Part shown: piece by piece, positions 44,146 to 53,974 of the stretch | Layout of the letters: every line of letters begins with the position of its first letter | Position numbering within the stretch: position 1 is the first letter of the stretch | Assembly (NCBI RefSeq): GCF_019904295.1 | Contig: NZ_CP065359.1 | Span: forward strand, 1,079,001 to 1,143,000 | Origin: Ruegeria sp. SCSIO 43209 | GTDB lineage: Bacteria > Pseudomonadota > Alphaproteobacteria > Rhodobacterales > Rhodobacteraceae | Direction: 5' to 3' | Length of the DNA stretch: 64,000 nt | Translations under genes and position numbers: made by a program | Notes under the pieces: generated by a model | Databases searched by the model: none | The model's input: only the letters and a program-made list of their open reading frames with translations | Told to the model about the DNA's origin: nothing

Positions 44146-44559
44146 ATGTCCGACACGATTATCGCCCGTTGCGAAGCCAAGGGCCTGCGCATGACCGGCC
44201 AGCGGCGGACCATTGCACAGGTCTTGCAACAAAGCGAAGATCACCCGGATGTAGAAGAGCTTTATGCCCGTGCTTCAGCCGAAGATGCGGGAATTTCGAT
44301 CGCGACAGTCTATCGTACCGTGAAGTTGTTCGAAGAGGCCGGGATACTTGAGCGGCTGGAGTTCGGCGACGGGCGCGCGCGATACGAAGATGCAGAGCGT
44401 GATCACCACGACCACCTGATCGACATGCAGTCAGGCGAGGTGATCGAGTTTGTCGACCCTGAGATAGAAGCTCTGCAAGAAAAGATTGCGGCCAAGCTTG
44501 GCTACAGGCTGAAAGGCCATCGCCTTGAATTGTACGGCGTACCGTTGGAAAAAGACTGA
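44146..44559 (+). CDS. fur: Fur family metal-responsive repressor (Fur/Mur type)
   Basis: 137 residues. A winged helix-turn-helix occupies about 1–80 (MTGQRRTIAQVL and ISIATVYRTVKLFEEAGI). The dimer and metal part has HHDHLIDMQSGEVIEF, with the histidines forming the regulatory metal site; there is no CxxC structural zinc site. In rhizobia and Rhodobacterales this homologue acts chiefly as the manganese regulator Mur, while iron is sensed by Irr or RirA. So manganese control is more likely than classic iron control. A transporter and enolase follow, with no metal-uptake gene nearby. Confidence 0.88.
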   Translation: MSDTIIARCEAKGLRMTGQRRTIAQVLQQSEDHPDVEELYARASAEDAGISIATVYRTVKLFEEAGILERLEFGDGRARYEDAERDHHDHLIDMQSGEVIEFVDPEIEALQEKIAAKLGYRLKGHRLELYGVPLEKD

Positions 44560-44619
44560 CACATCACGAAAATCGATCGGTCGGTGAACGCGATTTCATC
44601 GAACATGTCGTAATACTGC

Positions 44620-44633
44620 TTGCGACGTCGCAA
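44620..44633. promoter_or_regulatory. 14-bp perfect palindrome upstream of the DMT transporter gene
   Basis: TTGCGACGTCGCAA is perfectly symmetrical and centred 70 bp upstream of the transporter start at 44696. It may bind a dimeric repressor (a central CG is common for LacI-type sites) or form a short hairpin after the fur gene. No regulator of that kind lies beside it. Confidence 0.4.
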
Positions 44634-44695
44634 AGCTTGCGGTTTTGCTGCCGGAAAGGTCCGCCTGTCAGCGGCCTGTTCCAATGGAAACGCGC

Positions 44696-45574
44696 ATGAA
44701 CAACGTAAACGGCATTTTGCTGATCATCGGCTCGATGGCAGCCTTCGCGCTTGAGGACATGTTCATCAAGCATCTCTCGGTCAGTGTGTCGACCGGGCAG
44801 ATCATGATCGCATTGGGTCTGATCTGCGGGGCTGTGTTTACGCTTATGTCTATGGCGACACGCAAACGCATCTTCGACCCGGTCGCGTGGCAACCTTTGC
44901 CGCTGATCCGTGCCGGGACCGAAGCCTTTGGTGCGCTCAGCTTCGTGACCGCGCTGTCACTTGTTGATCTGTCGACTGTGGCGGCGGTTTTTCAGGCGAT
45001 GCCTCTATTTGTCACGATGGGGGCAGCACTGTTTCTGGGTGAGCAGGTCGGTTGGCGCCGTTGGAGCGCCATCGGGATCGGCTTTGTCGGCGTCTTGATG
45101 ATCATCCGCCCCGGGTTCGAGGGATTCCAGCCGGAATCATTGTTTGTTTTGGTATCGGTCGTTGCGATCGCGGCACGTGATCTGATCACACGCAGGTTGG
45201 ATGTTCGTGTGGCCTCGTCGGTCGTCGCATTGCAGGCCTATATCGGAGTGGCGCTGGCTGGTGCGGCCCTTATGGTGTTCACAGCACAGCCCGTTGTGCC
45301 GCTGCAAGCTGCGCAGATCGGGCCTTATCTGGGTGCCATTGGGTTCGGCGTATTGGGCTATTACGGTATCGTAACCGCGATGCGGATTGGCGAAGCCTCA
45401 GCGCTGACGCCGTTTCGGTATACACGGTTGGTGTTCTCGATCACGGCCGGGATGCTGATGTTTGGCGAACGCCCCGACAGCATGACGTTGGCCGGTGCCG
45501 GTCTGATTATCGGATCAGGTCTGTATACTTTCATTCGAGAACGCCAGCTGGCGCGGGCATTGGCAGTGGCCTAA
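44696..45574 (+). CDS. DMT superfamily transporter (EamA family)
   Basis: 292 residues from the ATG at 44696 (GGAAA upstream; ATG at 44684 lacks a site). About ten membrane helices in two EamA repeats, the second starting near residue 150. Family members export amino acids, nucleobases or other small metabolites. The helix AAFALEDMFIKHL near the start is typical. It is single and lies between fur and eno. Confidence 0.88.
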   Translation: MNNVNGILLIIGSMAAFALEDMFIKHLSVSVSTGQIMIALGLICGAVFTLMSMATRKRIFDPVAWQPLPLIRAGTEAFGALSFVTALSLVDLSTVAAVFQAMPLFVTMGAALFLGEQVGWRRWSAIGIGFVGVLMIIRPGFEGFQPESLFVLVSVVAIAARDLITRRLDVRVASSVVALQAYIGVALAGAALMVFTAQPVVPLQAAQIGPYLGAIGFGVLGYYGIVTAMRIGEASALTPFRYTRLVFSITAGMLMFGERPDSMTLAGAGLIIGSGLYTFIRERQLARALAVA

Positions 45575-45634
45575 GCGCCCGCGACCTGTTGGCGCAAACA
45601 GCAAACTGTTAGCCCTAAAGGCTGAAAAATATAA

Positions 45635-46996
<1,362 letters not shown>

Positions 46997-47024
46997 GTTT
47001 GGCGTACTTGGTAAAACCAGATCA

Positions 47025-47055
47025 GGCCCCGGTAGAACGCCGGGGCCATTTTTTT
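47025..47055 (+). terminator. Rho-independent terminator of eno
   Basis: GGCCCCGG (47025–47032) pairs with CCGGGGCC (47040–47047), with a 7-base loop, followed by ATTTTTTT. It begins 28 bp after the enolase stop codon. Confidence 0.92.
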
Positions 47056-47118
47056 CTTTGAGTCATTACCGATCCGTCTAAGCTGGGCATCGAAGGCCAA
47101 CATGGGAGAGGGCGATTT

Positions 47119-47436
47119 ATGACAACATTCAAACGCATCGTTGGCGCTGGGGCGCTATTGATCCTGCCTCAGCTTGCAGGGGCTGATCGTCCGCCTCAGG
47201 CAGTGTGCCAGAAAATGGTGGAAGGCGATCCCAGCGGGCAGGTCACTATGGAGGAATGCCTGTGCACCTATAACGTCGCCAACACGGTTTTGGACGATGA
47301 CATCAAAGAATTATTGTTCGAGTCCTGGTACACCGGTGAGAACATAACTGAACAGTTGAATGCGCTGCCCAAACCCAAACGCGTGCCCCGGCAGTTCAAG
47401 ACCATGGAGCAGACGTTCAATAAGAACTGCCGCTGA
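47119..47436 (+). CDS. Small exported protein, 105 aa, unknown
   Basis: The first 22 residues form a signal peptide (basic start, hydrophobic core, ending AGA). The mature part has four cysteines (AVCQKM, EECLCTYN, NKNC), suggesting disulfides in the periplasm. It is Lys/Glu-rich without a domain I recognise. GGAGAGGG lies upstream of the start. It is likely a conserved roseobacter protein of unknown role. Confidence 0.75.
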   Translation: MTTFKRIVGAGALLILPQLAGADRPPQAVCQKMVEGDPSGQVTMEECLCTYNVANTVLDDDIKELLFESWYTGENITEQLNALPKPKRVPRQFKTMEQTFNKNCR

Positions 47437-47538
47437 TCGTTAAGCTAAACAAACATAAATGTCGTTATGTGTGAACTTGTTCCTATTGCGGCGCTGTGAC
47501 TCCCGATAGTCTGCAAACATTGCAGAAAGGGGGACGAT

Positions 47539-47706
47539 ATGTCTGCTTCAAAGGTCTTTCTCGTAATTTCAATGCTTTGCGCGGGGATGCTGGCCGCATG
47601 TTCAGAGCCTGGGACCTATCCGATCACAGGGATGCAGGTTTCGCAGGATGATCCGGTGCAGGAAATGGCAAATCCGGCGGTAATCTTCCGGGGGGAATCG
47701 CGCTAA
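47539..47706 (+). CDS. Very small lipoprotein, 55 aa
   Basis: This short gene begins MSASKVFLVISMLCAGMLAACSEP, with a lipobox LAAC (Cys at 21), so the mature lipoprotein is only about 35 residues. AAGGGGG lies upstream at the right distance. It overlaps the end of the convergent acetyltransferase gene by 4 bp. The product is probably envelope-anchored; no family known. Confidence 0.72.
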   Translation: MSASKVFLVISMLCAGMLAACSEPGTYPITGMQVSQDDPVQEMANPAVIFRGESR

Positions 47707-48152
47707 AGCGATTTGCTCATCAGCATGTAGCGATCGCGCGGTTTAAAACCTGACCGCAGATATAGTTTCTGCGCGGTTTCGTTGGTTCGGTCGACCTCAA
47801 GATGCAGGGCGGTCAGACCGGCCTCGGCCAGCGCCTTGGGGAGATCATGCAGCACTTCGGTGGCGATACCGCGTCCGCGAACGGCGGGGCGGATGTAAAT
47901 CTCATCTACAAAGGCATCCATGCCACCAAACTCGACCGACCAGCCGAAGGTGAGGATGACATAGCCCAGCGGCGCGCGGCCCGGACCGATCAGATATATG
48001 CACCCATGGGGTATTCCATCCAGCAGTGGGGCCAGCGCGTTGCGACGTTTCTCGTCATCCTGCGCGATGCCGGATTCCGAGTGAAACGCTGCGACCAGCG
48101 CCATCAGTCGGTCCAGATCGTCGGGGCGGGCAAGGCGGAGTGCGGCGGTCAT
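47703..48152 (-). CDS. GNAT family N-acetyltransferase
   Basis: 149 residues. The acetyl-CoA loop is RPAVRGRGIATEVL (about 92–105) after the strand FVDEIYI, and the C-terminus has LHLEVDRTNETAQKLYLRSGF, typical of the small-molecule GNAT type. It overlaps the upstream nucleoside hydrolase stop/start by 4 bp, so the two are coupled. The acceptor is unknown. Confidence 0.87.
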   Translation of the reverse strand: MTAALRLARPDDLDRLMALVAAFHSESGIAQDDEKRRNALAPLLDGIPHGCIYLIGPGRAPLGYVILTFGWSVEFGGMDAFVDEIYIRPAVRGRGIATEVLHDLPKALAEAGLTALHLEVDRTNETAQKLYLRSGFKPRDRYMLMSKSL

Positions 48153-49087
48153 AGGCGGGCAAGTCTTTCTGTGAGCAGGTCGAAGAAACCTTGGGCATCC
48201 ACGTCACCCATGAACATGGCGTTTGGTGCGCGATCAGTGACCCGCCACCAGTCGGCCACTGTCATGCCCAACGTCAATTCTGATTGGGTTTCGATCTCAA
48301 CATTGATGTGGCGGCCCGAGAACAACTCGGGTCGGATCAGATAGGCGGTGACGCAGGGGTCGTGCAGCGGTGCGCCCTCCGATCCGTATTTTTCCTTGTC
48401 GAAACGTTCGAAGAAATCGGTCATTTCTGCGACCGCATGACCAACCTTGCTGTCCAATGCCCGGAATGCATCGTTGCGATGGGGCGTGACCAGCGCGTCG
48501 TGGGTGACATCCAGCGGCATGACTACGATGTGAATGCCGGATTTAAACACGATTTCAGCAGCTTCCGGGTCGACATAAATGTTGAATTCGGCTGCTGGTG
48601 TGATGTTTCCAACCTCAAAATACGCACCACCCATCAGCACGATTTCCTGCACCCGGTTGATGATGTCGGGCGCTTTCTGGAACGCTGTGGCGATGTTCGT
48701 CAGCGGCCCCAGAGGGCAGAGCGTCACCGTGCCGGGCTCATGTGCGCGTAGGGTATCGATGATAAAATCGACCGCGTGACCCTCGGCCAGAGGCATTTCG
48801 GGATCTGGCAAAACAGGGCCGTCGAGCCCTGTTTTACCATGCACATGCTCGGCGGTGACGAGCGGGCGTTTCAAGGGGCGATCGCATCCGGCGTAGACGG
48901 GGATTTCGGTGTGCCCCGCCAACTCGCACACGATGCGAGCGTTTTTGGCGGTCAGCTCCAAAGGCACGTTTCCAGCGACGGCGGTGATACCCAGAACCTC
49001 GATCTCTTCGGGGCTGGCAAGCGCCAGAAGAATGGCGACGGCGTCGTCCTGTCCGGGATCGGTGTCGATTATGATCTTGCGGGGCAT
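48149..49087 (-). CDS. Inosine-uridine preferring nucleoside hydrolase
   Basis: 312 residues. The calcium-binding IDTDPGQDDAVA is at the N-terminus; later NPAAEFN-like PAAEFNIYVDPEAA and HDPCVTAYLI supply the remaining ligands. The enzyme cleaves the N-glycosidic bond of nucleosides for salvage; the His-containing motif (LDVTHDAL) suits the IunH group. It is followed directly by a GNAT gene and stands 62 bp from the mazG stop. Confidence 0.92.
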   Translation of the reverse strand: MPRKIIIDTDPGQDDAVAILLALASPEEIEVLGITAVAGNVPLELTAKNARIVCELAGHTEIPVYAGCDRPLKRPLVTAEHVHGKTGLDGPVLPDPEMPLAEGHAVDFIIDTLRAHEPGTVTLCPLGPLTNIATAFQKAPDIINRVQEIVLMGGAYFEVGNITPAAEFNIYVDPEAAEIVFKSGIHIVVMPLDVTHDALVTPHRNDAFRALDSKVGHAVAEMTDFFERFDKEKYGSEGAPLHDPCVTAYLIRPELFSGRHINVEIETQSELTLGMTVADWWRVTDRAPNAMFMGDVDAQGFFDLLTERLARL

Positions 49088-49149
49088 TGTGGTCTCCGGG
49101 GCCGTGAAGGGCGGACACTCGCAAGTGTCGCGGGGCTTGTCCAGCGGTT

Positions 49150-50007
49150 TCAGGCCTCGCGTGCGGCATCCACCGGCGGGAGTTTGCCGTTGGCGCGGTG
49201 TTCCTCGATTTTCACCTCATCCCACAGCGCGTCCATTTCGGCCAGATCACTTTGGGTGGGCGTTTTTCCGCGTTCGGCCAGCCGGGCTTCGACCTTCTCA
49301 AAACGACGAGTAAACTTGGCGTTTGTGCGGCGCAGGGCAGCCTCGGGTTCGATGCCCAGATGGCGGCCAAGGTTGACCATCACAAACAGCAGATCGCCGA
49401 ATTCATCCTCAAGCGCGTCGGCATCCATGCTGTCGCGCGCCTCTTCCAGTTCGGCGGCCTCTTCGGTGATTTTGGCCAGCACATGGCTGGCGTCGGGCCA
49501 GTCGAACCCTACGCGCGCGGCACGTTTCTGCAGCTTATGTGCGCGTAGCAGGGCGGGCAGGTTGGCGGCGACACCGTCTAGTGCACCTTTTTGTTCTTTG
49601 CCCGCACGTTCGGCGGCTTTGATGGTTTCCCAGTCCTTTGTCTGTTGATCCGCCGACTTGTCTCGGGACTCATCACCGAAGACGTGTGGGTGACGGGTAA
49701 CCATCTTGTTCGACATGGTGCGCACCACGTCCTGAAAGGTAAAATGCCCAGCCTCTTCAGCCATTTGCGCGTGGAAGACGGATTGGAACAGCAGGTCGCC
49801 CAGCTCTCCCTTCAATTCGTCATAAGCCTCGCGTTCGATGGCATCGGCGACTTCATAGGCTTCTTCGATCGTATAGGGCGCGATGGTCGAAAAATCCTGT
49901 TCGATATCCCACGGGCAGCCGGATTGAGGGTCGCGTAAGCGGCGCATGATTTCCAGCAAACGCTCGATACCTGCGTCCGTGTCGTGGATCAGAGGATTTT
50001 CGGCCAT
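49150..50007 (-). CDS. mazG: Nucleoside triphosphate pyrophosphohydrolase MazG
   Basis: 285 residues from the ATG at 50007 (AAGGG upstream). Two MazG repeats are visible: CPWDIEQDFSTIAPYTIEEAYEVADAIE near the N-terminus, and a second with ITEEAAELEEARDSMDADALEDEFGDLLF. The EExxE/ExxD helices bind Mg. MazG removes pyrophosphate from (d)NTPs, controlling non-canonical nucleotides and ppGpp-linked stress. It is divergent from the amidohydrolase gene 66 bp away. Confidence 0.94.
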   Translation of the reverse strand: MAENPLIHDTDAGIERLLEIMRRLRDPQSGCPWDIEQDFSTIAPYTIEEAYEVADAIEREAYDELKGELGDLLFQSVFHAQMAEEAGHFTFQDVVRTMSNKMVTRHPHVFGDESRDKSADQQTKDWETIKAAERAGKEQKGALDGVAANLPALLRAHKLQKRAARVGFDWPDASHVLAKITEEAAELEEARDSMDADALEDEFGDLLFVMVNLGRHLGIEPEAALRRTNAKFTRRFEKVEARLAERGKTPTQSDLAEMDALWDEVKIEEHRANGKLPPVDAAREA

Positions 50008-50073
50008 TGCGAACCCTTTCGTTCCGGTGTCAGATGCATCCATCCCGCAGTCAGGATCAGGAGTCCACCCCAG

Positions 50074-51237
50074 ATGCCCGTCGTCAACCGAATTGCCGAT
50101 TACGCCGCTGATATGGCCAAGTGGCGCCAGCACCTTCACACCATCCCCGAATTGGAATTCGAATGCTATGAGACGGCCGCCTATGTGGCCGAGCGTCTGC
50201 GCGAGTTTGGGGTAGATGAACTGCATGAGGGAATCGCCAAAACCGGCATGGTCGCGATCATCAACGGGCAGGGCGAGGGACCGACTATTGGTCTGCGCGC
50301 TGACATGGATGCTCTGCCGATTACCGAGGAGACGGGCGTGGACTACGCCTCGAAAAACCCCGGTAAGATGCATGCCTGCGGTCATGACGGGCATACAACC
50401 ATGCTACTGGGTGCTGCGCGCTATCTGGCCGAAACGCGGAATTTTGCGGGCCGGGTTGCGCTGATCTTTCAGCCTGCCGAGGAAGAGGGCGGCGGCGCGG
50501 GCGTGATGGTTGAAGAAGGCATCATGGATCGGTTCGATATCTCTCAGGTTTACGGTATCCATAACACTCCGGGTCGGCCCGAGGGGCTGTTCGAAACCAC
50601 GCCGGGGCCGCTGATGGCCGCAGTAGATACGTTTGAGATCCATATTCAGGGCGTGGGCGGCCACGGGGCAATGCCGCATGAGACGCGCGACCCGGTGATG
50701 GCAGCTTGCGGGATGGCGCAGGCGATCCAAACCATCGTCAGCCGCAACCACTATGCGCTGGACGATCTGGTGGTGTCGGTGACGCAGATACACACCGGAA
50801 CAGTGAATAACGTGATCCCTGATACCGCTTATCTGAACGGCACCGTTCGCACCTTTGATCCGGCCGTGCAAAGGATGGTCAAAGAGAGAATGGCGCAGAT
50901 CGTGGCGGGGCAGGCGGCCTCGTACGGTGTCGAGGCCAAACTGGACTATCAGGAGGGTTATCCCGCCACTATCAACGACGCCGACAAGGCGGCATTCGCG
51001 GCTGAAGTGGCGCGGGATGTATCCGGCGCGGAACGCGTGAAAGATGATGCTGGGCGTGAGATGGGGGCAGAGGATTTTTCCTACATGCTGCAGGCCCGAC
51101 CCGGTGCTTACCTGTTCATGGGGCAAGGAGATGGCGCGGGGCTGCACCATCCGAAATACAACTTCAATGACGACGTCGCGCCGATCGGAGCGTCCTTCTT
51201 CGCGCGGATCGTCGAAAAGGCACAGCCGTTGGGCTGA
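50074..51237 (+). CDS. M20 family amidohydrolase (hippurate hydrolase-like)
   Basis: 387 residues from the ATG at 50074. Metal-binding pieces are DMDALPI, HACGHDGHTTMLL, PAEEEGGGAG and the dimerisation-domain GGHGAMPHETRDPV. Members cleave N-acyl amino acids (hippurate, N-acetyl, indole-acetyl conjugates). The gene starts a plus-strand unit with a ureohydrolase 12 bp away; together they could process an N-acylated guanidino compound, though this is inference. Confidence 0.9.
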   Translation: MPVVNRIADYAADMAKWRQHLHTIPELEFECYETAAYVAERLREFGVDELHEGIAKTGMVAIINGQGEGPTIGLRADMDALPITEETGVDYASKNPGKMHACGHDGHTTMLLGAARYLAETRNFAGRVALIFQPAEEEGGGAGVMVEEGIMDRFDISQVYGIHNTPGRPEGLFETTPGPLMAAVDTFEIHIQGVGGHGAMPHETRDPVMAACGMAQAIQTIVSRNHYALDDLVVSVTQIHTGTVNNVIPDTAYLNGTVRTFDPAVQRMVKERMAQIVAGQAASYGVEAKLDYQEGYPATINDADKAAFAAEVARDVSGAERVKDDAGREMGAEDFSYMLQARPGAYLFMGQGDGAGLHHPKYNFNDDVAPIGASFFARIVEKAQPLG

Positions 51238-51249
51238 CAGGGAAAAGAC

Positions 51250-52218
51250 ATGGCACTGGAAGATGCAAAGAACCAGGTGGATGAGGCATTCACCAACCCC
51301 GATCTTAAGGGGCTGTCCTATGAAAACACCTTTGGCGGCGCGACTTCATTCCTGCGGCGGCTTTATACCAAAGACCTGACGGGTGCGGATATTGCTGTAA
51401 CCGGCGTGCCTTTCGATCAGGCGGTGACAAACCGCCCCGGAACCCGTCTGGGGCCGCGCGCGATCCGTGAGGCGAGCGCGCTGCAATCGCCGGATGCGCC
51501 TTATGGCTGGCCTTTTGATGCTCTGAGTGAGCTGGCCATCGTGGATTATGGCGACATGGCCTATGACTACGCCAATATCCCGGCCTTTCCCGACACGCTG
51601 ACTGACCACATTCGGACCATTCTGAAGGCCGATGTCGCTTCGGTCACGCTGGGCGGGGATCATTATATCAGCTTCCCGATCCTCAAAGCTTATGCCGAGC
51701 AATATGGGCCGATGTCGCTGCTGCAATTTGATGCGCATACGGACACCTGGGCCGATGACGACATGTCCCGCGTGGATCACGGGACGATGTTCTACAAGGC
51801 AGTGAAATCGGGGTTGGTTGATCCGAAACGCTCGGTTCAGGTGGGCATTCGCACTACAAACGAAGACACGTTGGGCGTCAACATCATCGACGCGCGCGAG
51901 GTTTACGAATCCGGCCCAGCCGCCGTGGCGCAGAAGATCAGGGGTATTCTGGGCGACAGCCCCGTGTACCTGAGCTTCGACATCGACGGTCTGGACCCTG
52001 CTTTTGCGCCCGGTACTGGCACGCCAGTCTGGGGCGGGCTGAGTTCGATTCAGGCGCAAATCATCCTGCGCGACATTGCCGGGATCAACCTCAAAGGTGG
52101 CGACGTGGTCGAGGTTTCTCCGCCCTATGACACCTCTGGTGCGACGGCGATTGCGGGGGCGCATGTGGCAACACAGATCATTTGCCTTTTGGGGTGGAAC
52201 AAGCTGGTGAAGCCTTAA
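51250..52218 (+). CDS. Ureohydrolase (agmatinase/arginase family) I
   Basis: 322 residues. Manganese ligands: the His in LGGDHYISFP, Asp-His-Asp in QFDAHTDTW, and Asp-x-Asp in SFDIDGLDPAFAPGTGTP. Typical for agmatinase, guanidinobutyrase or arginase. It lies 12 bp after the M20 hydrolase. The N-terminal part differs from its neighbour at 52278, so their substrates probably differ. Confidence 0.88.
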   Translation: MALEDAKNQVDEAFTNPDLKGLSYENTFGGATSFLRRLYTKDLTGADIAVTGVPFDQAVTNRPGTRLGPRAIREASALQSPDAPYGWPFDALSELAIVDYGDMAYDYANIPAFPDTLTDHIRTILKADVASVTLGGDHYISFPILKAYAEQYGPMSLLQFDAHTDTWADDDMSRVDHGTMFYKAVKSGLVDPKRSVQVGIRTTNEDTLGVNIIDAREVYESGPAAVAQKIRGILGDSPVYLSFDIDGLDPAFAPGTGTPVWGGLSSIQAQIILRDIAGINLKGGDVVEVSPPYDTSGATAIAGAHVATQIICLLGWNKLVKP

Positions 52219-52277
52219 CCTTTGGTTAGGCATAATCCCGGTATCTGCTTGGTGAGGCGCCGGATCGGAGACATCAC

Positions 52278-53225
52278 ATGACCCAATACAACCAACCGAT
52301 TGGCGGCAATGATCTGGCACGGTTTTCGGGGCCGAACACGTTTATGCGGTTGCCACAGGCGTCGTCGCTGGACGGGCTGGATGTGGCGATCCTGGGGGTT
52401 CCGATGGATATCGGCACTTCGTGGCGGTCGGGCACACGGTTCGGACCCAAGCAGATTCGCAGTGAAAGTGCGATGATCCGGCCCTATAACATGTCCAATG
52501 GCGCGGCGCCCTTCGACCATCTGCAGATCGCAGATATCGGCGATCTGGCGATCAACACTTTCTCGCTCGCCGATAGTCTTAAGATCATCAAGGAAAGCTA
52601 TGACGGCATTTTGGCGCAAGGTGTTGTCCCAGTGGCGATGGGTGGGGATCACTCGATCACTTTGCCGATCCTGCGGGCGATGGCAGCCAAGCACGGGCCT
52701 GTGGCACTGGTGCACGTGGACGCCCATGCCGACGTGAATGATGAGATGTTCGGTGAAAAGGAAACCCACGGCACTGTCTTCCGCCGCGCCTATGAGGAAG
52801 GGCTGATTGTCCCTGACAAGACCTTTCAGATCGGCATTCGAGGCTCGGGTTACGCCGCCAGCGACTTTACCGAGGCACAGGGTTGGGGGTTCCGTCAGTA
52901 CCCGGCGTGGGAGCTGTGGCAACAGAACCTGACCGAAATCGGCTCTTTGATCCGTAAAACTGTTGACGATCACCCGGTCTATATCACCTACGATATCGAC
53001 AGCCTCGATCCGGCCTATGCACCCGGAACAGGCACGCCCGAGATCGCAGGTCTGACCACTCCGCAGGCGCTGCAGTTGATCCATGCGCTGGCAGGCATGA
53101 ATGTGGTGGGCTGCGATCTGGTCGAAGTATCTCCACCCTATGATCCGTCGGGCAATACGGCACTGACCGCAGCCAATCTACTGTTCGAGATGCTGTGCAT
53201 TCTGCCCGGAGTGACGTCACGATAG
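52278..53225 (+). CDS. Ureohydrolase (agmatinase/guanidinobutyrase family) II
   Basis: 315 residues. Metal sites: MGGDHSITLP, HVDAHADVND and TYDIDSLDPAYAPGTGTP. The N-terminal GVPMDIGTSWRSGTRFGP and RSESAMIRPYNM resemble guanidinobutyrase/guanidinopropionase enzymes more than true agmatinases. A second ureohydrolase right after the first (59 bp gap) points to the use of two guanidino compounds, or to a mixed enzyme. The product would be urea plus an amine. Confidence 0.88.
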   Translation: MTQYNQPIGGNDLARFSGPNTFMRLPQASSLDGLDVAILGVPMDIGTSWRSGTRFGPKQIRSESAMIRPYNMSNGAAPFDHLQIADIGDLAINTFSLADSLKIIKESYDGILAQGVVPVAMGGDHSITLPILRAMAAKHGPVALVHVDAHADVNDEMFGEKETHGTVFRRAYEEGLIVPDKTFQIGIRGSGYAASDFTEAQGWGFRQYPAWELWQQNLTEIGSLIRKTVDDHPVYITYDIDSLDPAYAPGTGTPEIAGLTTPQALQLIHALAGMNVVGCDLVEVSPPYDPSGNTALTAANLLFEMLCILPGVTSR

Positions 53226-53270
53226 GGGTGCGACGCCATCCTCTGACCGAGTAAGCAGGGCATAGCGGGA

Positions 53271-53684
53271 ATGAATGGGCAGATAAAAATGTTGCTGTGG
53301 CTGTTGATTGCGGTGGGCCTTGCAATGGGTGCCTATATCAGACTTGCGCCTTCAGATCCTGTGCGCTGGCATGTGGCCCCTGAAGACACGGAACGAGACC
53401 TGAAGGGTGGTGTCGTTCGGGTCGTCGAAACCGGTCCTGATGGGCTGGCGCGTCTCGATAAAATTGCGCGCGCAACACCACGCACCAGTGTGCTGGCCGG
53501 ATCGCTGGAAGAGGGCATGATCACCTATATCACCCGTACCAAGGTGTTCGGTTTTCCCGATTACACCACCGTGCAGCTAGACGGTGATACGCTGCGTATC
53601 TATGCAAGATTAAGATTTGGCCGGAAAGATTTCGGCGTCAATCGGGACCGGGTCACCCAATGGCTTGCTTTGCTGCAACCCTGA
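53271..53684 (+). CDS. DUF1499 family membrane-anchored protein
   Basis: 137 residues. A single N-terminal membrane segment (about 5–24: KMLLWLLIAVGLAMGAYIRL) is followed by a DUF1499 body with ITYITRTKVFGFPDYTTVQL and [21 protein letters not shown]. The start may instead be the ATG at 53289. The last 75 bp run antisense to the end of the small exported protein gene. Function unknown. Confidence 0.8.
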   Translation: MNGQIKMLLWLLIAVGLAMGAYIRLAPSDPVRWHVAPEDTERDLKGGVVRVVETGPDGLARLDKIARATPRTSVLAGSLEEGMITYITRTKVFGFPDYTTVQLDGDTLRIYARLRFGRKDFGVNRDRVTQWLALLQP

Positions 53685-53912
53685 CGACAAACAGCCCTCT
53701 TGCACCTCGCGCCACATGGGCACGTTCAGCGACATCTGGCATTGAGCCATGAACATGCGGCCGTCGACCTGCAGGCATATCATCTCTCCCAGCTCGATGC
53801 GGGTGCCGGATTTGTCGGTGCAATAGCAGTCTTGCACTTTGCCTCCGGGGCCAACAACATCGGCCATTCCGGGCGTCGCAATGAGTGTCAGGGCTAGGAT
53901 CAGTCGCTTCAT
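53610..53912 (-). CDS. Small exported cysteine-containing protein, 100 aa
   Basis: A signal peptide (about 1–17, ending GMA) is followed by a mature part with cysteines in [24 protein letters not shown] and EEGCLSS, so a disulfide-rich periplasmic protein is likely. I do not know a family. Its 3' end overlaps the DUF1499 gene by 75 bp tail-to-tail, and it diverges from prfA. Confidence 0.75.
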   Translation of the reverse strand: MKRLILALTLIATPGMADVVGPGGKVQDCYCTDKSGTRIELGEMICLQVDGRMFMAQCQMSLNVPMWREVQEGCLSSGLQQSKPLGDPVPIDAEIFPAKS

Positions 53913-53974
53913 GGCCCAAGCCTAGCACAAGGCAGGGCCTTGACCAAAGCCTCTGGATGATAGACACCGCGCGG

